This document shows, one piece after another, positions 58,983 to 64,000 of a stretch of 64,000 nucleotides of DNA (positions are counted from its first letter, which is position 1; each line of letters starts with the position of its first letter). This stretch comes from an uncultured Prevotellaceae bacterium (GTDB taxonomy: Bacteria > Bacteroidota > Bacteroidia > Bacteroidales > Bacteroidaceae): contig CAMIYC010000002.1 of assembly GCA_946402905.1 (NCBI GenBank), forward strand, positions 1 to 64,000, given 5' to 3'. A program made the translations under genes and the position numbers. The notes under the pieces were generated by a model. That model did not search any database. It was not told the DNA's origin and saw only the letters and a program-made list of their open reading frames with translations.

Positions 58983-61724
58983 ATGAGCAATAAAAACGAA
59001 TATTTACGTCTATGTCTTGCCGACGATTCTTCAGAAGTGTTGTCGGGCAAAGGAAAGAACATCATACCCCCTCCTGAGCGGGAGTCGCTTTGGCGTGCCT
59101 ATTTAGAGAAGTTCAAGGATCCGCTGATCATTGTGTTGTTGGTGGTTTTTGTCTTCTCTATGGGTGTGTCATGCTATGAGGCATTCTATTTGCATAAGGG
59201 TCATGTTGTGCTCATGGAGCCTATTGGCGTGCTGGTGGCGCTGTTGCTGGCCACAGGTGTCGGCTTTATCTTTGAGGTGAAGGCCGAGAAAGAGTTTGAG
59301 GTGCTCAACACGGTGAAGAATCTGCGCCCGGTGAAAGTATATCGTCGCGACAAACAGGGTCGTGTGAGGATATGTCAGGTGGAGAAGCATGATGTGGTGG
59401 TGGGCGACTACGTCTTTCTGGAGAGCGGCGATGAGATTCCTGCCGACGGCCTGTTGTGTGAGAGCAATACCCTGACCATCGACGAGTCCAACTTCACCGG
59501 TGAGCCATTCACCCATAAGTCTGCTGATGAGACAGCATCGAAGTCCGATGCCACCTACCAGAGCAATTTTGTGCTTCGTGGCAGCACTGTCATTGAAGGA
59601 AACGGCACCATGCGTGTCACCGCCACGGGTCTGGACACCGAAGAGGGCCATGGTGTGATGCGCACCCAGGAGGGTTCCGATGTGGAGACCCCTCTCAACC
59701 AGCAGCTCAACCACCTGGGCAAACTTATTTCGAAGGTGAGCTTTGTGATAGCTGCCCTGATTGTGGCAGGCCGTATGGTCTATTATTTCTTTTTTGACGG
59801 CGATGCCTCCAACAATCATGATATCGTAGAGGTGATAGAATTTGTCCTTGGATCTATCATGCTGGCGGTCACCCTGATAGTTGTGGCAGTGCCTGAGGGC
59901 TTGCCCATGAGTATCACGGTGAGTCTGGCGCTGAGCATGCGCCGGATGCTGAAGGAGAACAATCTCGTGCGTAAGCTCCATGCTTGTGAGACGATGGGTG
60001 CCGCCACGGTGATCTGTACCGACAAGACCGGCACCCTGACGCAGAATAAGATGTCAGTGATTGACGTGTGCTTCGGAGAGGGGTGCGAACAAACCATCAT
60101 CGAAGATGTCGCACGTAACTCCACTGCCGAGTTGACCTATGACGACAATGGCCGTCTGCGTACGGTAGGCAATCCCACCGAGGGTGCTTTGCTGATGTGG
60201 CTGAAAGAGCACAAGGGAGCCGACTATCAGGCATTGCGTGCCGCGTCCCATATCGTGGAGCAGGTGCCTTTCTCCACGGAGCGAAAATATATGTCGACTA
60301 CAGTCTCCGATGGCCAGCATGTCTTGAAATATGTGAAAGGTGCTCCGGAGATTGTCATGTCGATGTGTGATGAGATGGCTGGGAATAAAAGTGTTGAGAC
60401 CTATAAGAAGGTGCTGTCCGACTATCAGGGACGGGCCATGCGCACACTGGGCTTCGCCTGTCAGGAGATCGTCGACGGCGTGGCCGGTGCGATGCGCTTC
60501 TTAGGTGTGGTAGGTATCGCCGACCCGGTGCGTGATGATGTGCGCGAGGCCATCGACACCTGTACCCATCACGCAGGTGTGCGTGTGATCATCGTCACGG
60601 GCGATACTCCCGGAACCGCCATGGAGATAGGCCGTCAAGTGGGGCTGGTGAATAGTGCTGATGATACTTTGGTGACCACCGGTCCGGAGTTTGCAGCCCT
60701 CTCCGACGAAGCCGCGAGTGAGCTGATTGCCGACCCCCGGTTTAAGATCATCTCCCGTGCCCGTCCTGACGACAAAGCCCGCCTGGTGATGCTCCTGCAG
60801 CGTCAGGGCGAAGTGGTGGCCGTCACGGGCGACGGCACCAACGATGCCCCGGCTTTGAGCAAGGCCCAGGTGGGGCTGTCGATGGGTGACGGCACCTCCC
60901 GTGCCAAGGAGGCCAGTGATATCACCATCATCGACAATTCCTTCTCCAGCATCAACAAGGCCATTATGTGGGGTCGCTCGCTCTATATGAATATCAAGCG
61001 TTTTATCCTTTTCCAGCTGACCATCAATGTCTGTGCCTGCCTGATTGTGCTTTTCGGTGCCTTCACAGGCCTTGACTCTCCCCTGACCGTCACACAGATG
61101 TTGTGGGTAAACCTGATTATGGACACTTTTGCAGCGATGGCTCTTTCGTCGTTGCCTGCCGACCATAGTGTCTTGGAAGAAAAACCTCGTGATCCCCGCA
61201 GTCATATCATCGACCGCAGGATGGGCTGGCAGACCCTTCTGGTGTCGATGCTGTTTTTCATCCTGTTGTTAGGGCTGTGGCAGTTGATGTGGCATGTCAA
61301 CGTACATTCTGTAAGCGAACTCTTGAGTGCTCAGAATCTGAAATTGTTTGTGACAGGTTTCTTCAGCATGTCCAAGTCAAAGCCACATCTTGACGGCTAT
61401 GAGCTGGGTGTGTTTTTCACCATGTTTGTGCTCATACAGTTCTGGAATCTTTTCAATGCGCGCTATTTCCGCACGGAGAGGAGCCTGTTGCTCGATGTCG
61501 TGGATGCGATACGGGGGCGACGGCCGTTTTCCAACTCTCTGAGCCGGGGTTTCTTGATGGTCGTCGCATTGATTTTGATCGGTCAGGTGTTGATCGTGAA
61601 CTTTGCCAGTGAGATGTTCAATGTGTCACCCCTTCACGCTTCCGACTGGCTGTGGCTGCTTTTGATCACCAGTCCGATACTGCTCGTAGGCGAGGTGGTG
61701 AGGCTGGTAAAAGTATTGATTTAG
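58983..61724 (+). CDS. Calcium-translocating P-type ATPase, PMCA type
   Basis: Pumps calcium out across the inner membrane using ATP. From ATG 58983 the protein has 913 residues. Blocks: LWRAYLEKFKDPLIIVLLVV (first spans), EIPADGLLCESNTLTIDESNFTGEPF (actuator domain; the TGE loop), VVAVPEGLPMSITVSLALSMRRMLKENNLVRKLHACETMG (PEGLP calcium-site span), CTDKTGTLTQNKM (phosphorylated Asp), VKGAPEIVM, VIIVTGDTPGTAMEIGR, VTGDGTNDAPALSKAQVGLSMG and the C-terminal spans. No calmodulin-binding tail. An upstream start (58971) is rejected because it lies inside the -7 element. Confidence 0.93.
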   Translation: MSNKNEYLRLCLADDSSEVLSGKGKNIIPPPERESLWRAYLEKFKDPLIIVLLVVFVFSMGVSCYEAFYLHKGHVVLMEPIGVLVALLLATGVGFIFEVKAEKEFEVLNTVKNLRPVKVYRRDKQGRVRICQVEKHDVVVGDYVFLESGDEIPADGLLCESNTLTIDESNFTGEPFTHKSADETASKSDATYQSNFVLRGSTVIEGNGTMRVTATGLDTEEGHGVMRTQEGSDVETPLNQQLNHLGKLISKVSFVIAALIVAGRMVYYFFFDGDASNNHDIVEVIEFVLGSIMLAVTLIVVAVPEGLPMSITVSLALSMRRMLKENNLVRKLHACETMGAATVICTDKTGTLTQNKMSVIDVCFGEGCEQTIIEDVARNSTAELTYDDNGRLRTVGNPTEGALLMWLKEHKGADYQALRAASHIVEQVPFSTERKYMSTTVSDGQHVLKYVKGAPEIVMSMCDEMAGNKSVETYKKVLSDYQGRAMRTLGFACQEIVDGVAGAMRFLGVVGIADPVRDDVREAIDTCTHHAGVRVIIVTGDTPGTAMEIGRQVGLVNSADDTLVTTGPEFAALSDEAASELIADPRFKIISRARPDDKARLVMLLQRQGEVVAVTGDGTNDAPALSKAQVGLSMGDGTSRAKEASDITIIDNSFSSINKAIMWGRSLYMNIKRFILFQLTINVCACLIVLFGAFTGLDSPLTVTQMLWVNLIMDTFAAMALSSLPADHSVLEEKPRDPRSHIIDRRMGWQTLLVSMLFFILLLGLWQLMWHVNVHSVSELLSAQNLKLFVTGFFSMSKSKPHLDGYELGVFFTMFVLIQFWNLFNARYFRTERSLLLDVVDAIRGRRPFSNSLSRGFLMVVALILIGQVLIVNFASEMFNVSPLHASDWLWLLLITSPILLVGEVVRLVKVLI

Positions 61725-61758
61725 GAGATAGGGACAATGACAGACTCTATTCAGTCCC

Positions 61759-61813
61759 CGCGCACTGTTGTTTAGGAGAGTTTCTTTTAGACCCTCCTAT
61801 ACAACAGTGCGCG
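61759..61813. repeat. 55-base palindrome, terminator- or MITE-like
   Basis: CGCGCACTGTTGT (61759-61771) pairs perfectly with ACAACAGTGCGCG (61801-61813), and TAGGAG (61773-61778) with CTCCTA (61794-61799), around a 15-base loop. It lies 34 bases after the ATPase stop. It may stop transcription, although no T run follows, or be the remnant of a small mobile element. Confidence 0.75.
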
Positions 61814-61871
61814 TGGACAGAGTTACGTTGAACTTGAGTTTGTTAAAAAAGTGTAATTTTATCGGGGATTT

Positions 61872-61903
61872 ATTGGCAGACTTTGATTATTTTTGTATAT
61901 TTG
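61872..61903 (+). promoter_or_regulatory. Probable promoter of the AT-rich gene
   Basis: TATATTTG (61896-61903) fits TAnnTTTG. ATTG (61872-61875), 20 bases upstream, is one base off TTTG. The likely start ATG (62033) would follow a leader of about 120 bases. Confidence 0.5.
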
Positions 61904-62032
61904 AAAAGTAAATAGTATAAATACACTCGATCATAGTATTTTGCAATTGCACATAAGCACGCATTCCTATGTGTTGATGTACTCTCTTAATGACAAAGGC
62001 TAATATCAAATTATTTTTTCAGATGTTGTAGT

Positions 62033-64000
62033 ATGCTAAAAAAAAATCTTTTATTGCTTGTTATAGGATTGTTATTTTTTTCGATTGATTTTTCAATTGG
62101 GAAGAATTTGTTTGCACCATTCTATAATTTTTCGTTTAATGACCAGGGCTTATCGTTGAATTCTTTATATAGAAATAATTCGTATTCCGATATTATACCA
62201 ACAACCAATTGGACCATTCAGCCTTTTCAAGGTAATAATTTTCAAGCTCCATACGACTTCTATTTGTTGCGTAATTATACAGCCAATCAAACATTTTATA
62301 AAAAGCTTTTTTTACAACAAGGAGATAGCATCAAATTCTGGATAAAAAATAATAGTAGTGACTGTATAGGCTATTGTTTTATGTCGGATTCACCTGAAAC
62401 CTATAGCAAAACATGTCTAAATCCCGGATCCGGTTCTATTCCTTTTATAGCCGTAAAAGACTTAGTTCCACAAACGGGATTCTATTCATTCTTAGTCCAG
62501 TCTACCTCACCTTGTCAGTGTACTGTTATGGTGAATAATACATTTTATAATAATGTAAGTGCTTCAAATAATGCTTTATATTGTTTGCAAGACACTGCAG
62601 ACGTGTATAATACTTTTACGTGGAATTCTACTGGTGATGTTGCTCTTTGTATAATAGATCAAAGTGGTAAAGTCTGTGCTTTTAATGATAACTATTTTAG
62701 TTTAGGAGATGTCTCATGGGGAACAGAAGCAAGAATAAAGAAAAAATTCAGTTTACCTTCTTCATTATTCTTGGTTTTCCCTTCTAGTGACGATAGACAG
62801 ATTACAACAGATGTTTATGCAAGATGTAAGAACAATCTTATATGGCCAAATTATTTTTTTAATTACTCATCAGATGATGCGATTCAGGCATGTCCGAGAA
62901 ATGGATTTATGGCTTATGACTATAATTGTTTTGCCTGGGCTGGTGGCTGGTGGTTCTCATGGATAGATCCTACTACCTTTCCAGAAATTGAGTATAATCC
63001 TTCACAAGGCAACTATCCGTTATTAGAATATTGGCTTAGCGATTGTGGATATACATCGGAAGGAACAACAGAAGATAATAGCGAAATAGATGTTTACCAG
63101 TATGACACTATACCAGCATATCCCAAAGACTATTCTCATATGGCTATTCGTTGTTATTCAAATAATACATCATATGGTTATGGATGGGAAAGTAAAATAG
63201 GTGTCAATGAAAGAGTTATGCATCCAAGATATGCTTTAAGTGGTAACTACCTTTTAACTAGTGAAGATCAAAGATATCATGGCTATGGTATGGTTGTAAA
63301 AAGATATCGCTCGATTATTCCTTATAACCAGAGACAATCCTCCCAAATTCTCGAAAATGTCTCATTTTCAGAAGAAGAGAATCTTTTGATTGATGATAAG
63401 ATTTTTAAGAATAGTATATCAACAGAGAACGTTTTTTTGCCATTGTACAATGAAAGTGTCAAAGAGTTTTCTTTAAATTGCTTTAATACTGTTGATATGC
63501 TCCAAAAAATTGAACAATATAGGCAACTGGTTGATTTTTGTCAATCAAATCCTAATACAATTAATATCATCTATCAAAAAGTCAGAGATGGCGAAATCGT
63601 TGCATGCCGTCTTCTTTATGATGTAACAAAAGAGAATAACAAAGATGCCTTAGAGAGTATTAGGATTTTGAATACGTGTAACAATCAAACTGGAAAAAAG
63701 ATAGTCAGGTCTTTGCAATCAAATGCTATTGCGTACATAAAGGCACTTCTTTATAAAGAAAAACATGGAAGTCTTGAAGGTTTCAAATTAGATGAGACAA
63801 ACTATAGTGACGATTCTTCATTTTTGAGTATTTCAAGAGACGGTTTAGTCTTAAAAATTAATTATACTATTCCGAAAAAGTCGAAGGTTACTTTAATACT
63901 ATCTGATCATTATGGAAATATGTTAGATACGCCTTTATATAATAAGATAATTGATACAGGGAGTTACCAACTTTCTGTTCCTTTTGAACCAACTTATAAT
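62033..64000 (+). CDS. AT-rich gene for a secreted protein with DUF7689/cysteine-hydrolase-like motif, partial, disrupted start
   Basis: One frame is open from 62066 to the window end (645 codons) without a stop. At about residue 270-300 it reads YDYNCFAWAGGWW, followed by YSHMAIRCYSNN, GYGWESKIG and MHPRYAL; NC-x-AWA, then H, then W-x-SK-x-G with a final H is how I remember DUF7689/NlpC-like putative hydrolases. The last 60 residues (KVTLILSDHYGNMLDTPL, TGSYQLSVPFE) look like the start of a type IX sorting tail. The natural start, ATG 62033 followed by KK and a hydrophobic signal, is in frame only if an A8 run (62038-62045) gains one base and a T7 or G4 run loses one. Base composition is far more AT-rich than any neighbour, suggesting transfer. 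Confidence 0.55.
   Translation, partial: MLKKNLLLLVIGLLFFSIDFSIGKNLFAPFYNFSFNDQGLSLNSLYRNNSYSDIIPTTNWTIQPFQGNNFQAPYDFYLLRNYTANQTFYKKLFLQQGDSIKFWIKNNSSDCIGYCFMSDSPETYSKTCLNPGSGSIPFIAVKDLVPQTGFYSFLVQSTSPCQCTVMVNNTFYNNVSASNNALYCLQDTADVYNTFTWNSTGDVALCIIDQSGKVCAFNDNYFSLGDVSWGTEARIKKKFSLPSSLFLVFPSSDDRQITTDVYARCKNNLIWPNYFFNYSSDDAIQACPRNGFMAYDYNCFAWAGGWWFSWIDPTTFPEIEYNPSQGNYPLLEYWLSDCGYTSEGTTEDNSEIDVYQYDTIPAYPKDYSHMAIRCYSNNTSYGYGWESKIGVNERVMHPRYALSGNYLLTSEDQRYHGYGMVVKRYRSIIPYNQRQSSQILENVSFSEEENLLIDDKIFKNSISTENVFLPLYNESVKEFSLNCFNTVDMLQKIEQYRQLVDFCQSNPNTINIIYQKVRDGEIVACRLLYDVTKENNKDALESIRILNTCNNQTGKKIVRSLQSNAIAYIKALLYKEKHGSLEGFKLDETNYSDDSSFLSISRDGLVLKINYTIPKKSKVTLILSDHYGNMLDTPLYNKIIDTGSYQLSVPFEPTYN

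Larger units (their letters stand above)
61725..62032. other. Gap between the calcium ATPase and the AT-rich gene
   Basis: No gene in 308 bases. It contains a 55-base imperfect palindrome (61759-61813) and, from about 61860 onward, AT-rich sequence with a promoter-like pair at 61872-61903. Composition changes sharply from GC-rich to AT-rich at about 61830. Confidence 0.6.

Overview
The window looks like chromosome of a Bacteroidales bacterium, most likely Prevotellaceae. The signs are Bacteroidetes-type promoters (TTTG, about 19-20 bases, TAnnTTTG) in front of many genes, a type IX secretion gene (porQ) and a cargo protein with a matching C-terminal tail, SusC-like and TonB-dependent outer-membrane proteins, DUF4252 and DUF1573 proteins, a PMCA-type calcium pump, and many plant-polysaccharide enzymes. 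Most genes are GC-rich at third codon positions. The last 2 kb is strikingly AT-rich and looks foreign. Names come from reading motifs; no database search was run.

Layout. 1-7.6 kb: 5' end of a GH94 phosphorylase, divergent glutamine synthetase, a large outer-membrane barrel protein, and a fused ADP-forming acyl-CoA synthetase. 7.6-8.2 kb: a gene-free patch with a duplicated 154-bp REP-like unit and a tiny relic of a REP-associated transposase. 8.2-10.6 kb: ECF sigma factor and probable anti-sigma factor embedded among three DUF4252 genes. 10.7-14.6 kb: small barrel protein, Bcp peroxiredoxin, iron alcohol dehydrogenase and MATE exporter. 14.8-26.6 kb: a tight five-gene run (alpha-2-macroglobulin-like protein, DUF1573, MeaB, IspH, secreted C10 cysteine protease). 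26.7-28.4 kb: cmk and porQ on the other strand. 28.7-33.1 kb: TonB, polyprenyl synthase, an unknown protein, TatD and a PagL-like deacylase. 33.2-37.7 kb: GH28, GH43 and a hexuronate-type transporter, a small pectin set. 37.9-43.4 kb: a MacAB-like exporter (ATPase, two permeases, adaptor) downstream of a nitroreductase, with C-rich palindromes in its gaps. 43.6-49.6 kb: class II ribonucleotide reductase, FolB, a cell-wall amidase with minisatellites, and an MCE protein. 50-54 kb: dnaA and a GH51 arabinofuranosidase. 54-57.1 kb: a TPP-riboswitch-controlled thiamine uptake pair (TonB receptor and PnuC/PnuT). 57.1-61.7 kb: an 87-bp tandem repeat, GH43 and a calcium ATPase. 62-64 kb: an AT-rich secreted-protein gene running off the end, with a disrupted start.

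Together the genes describe a saccharolytic anaerobe that uses pectin, arabinan and cello-oligosaccharides, secretes proteins by the type IX system, makes cobalamin-dependent enzymes (NrdJ; MeaB as a mutase chaperone) and scavenges thiamine. No tRNA, rRNA, CRISPR array or intact insertion sequence was found.
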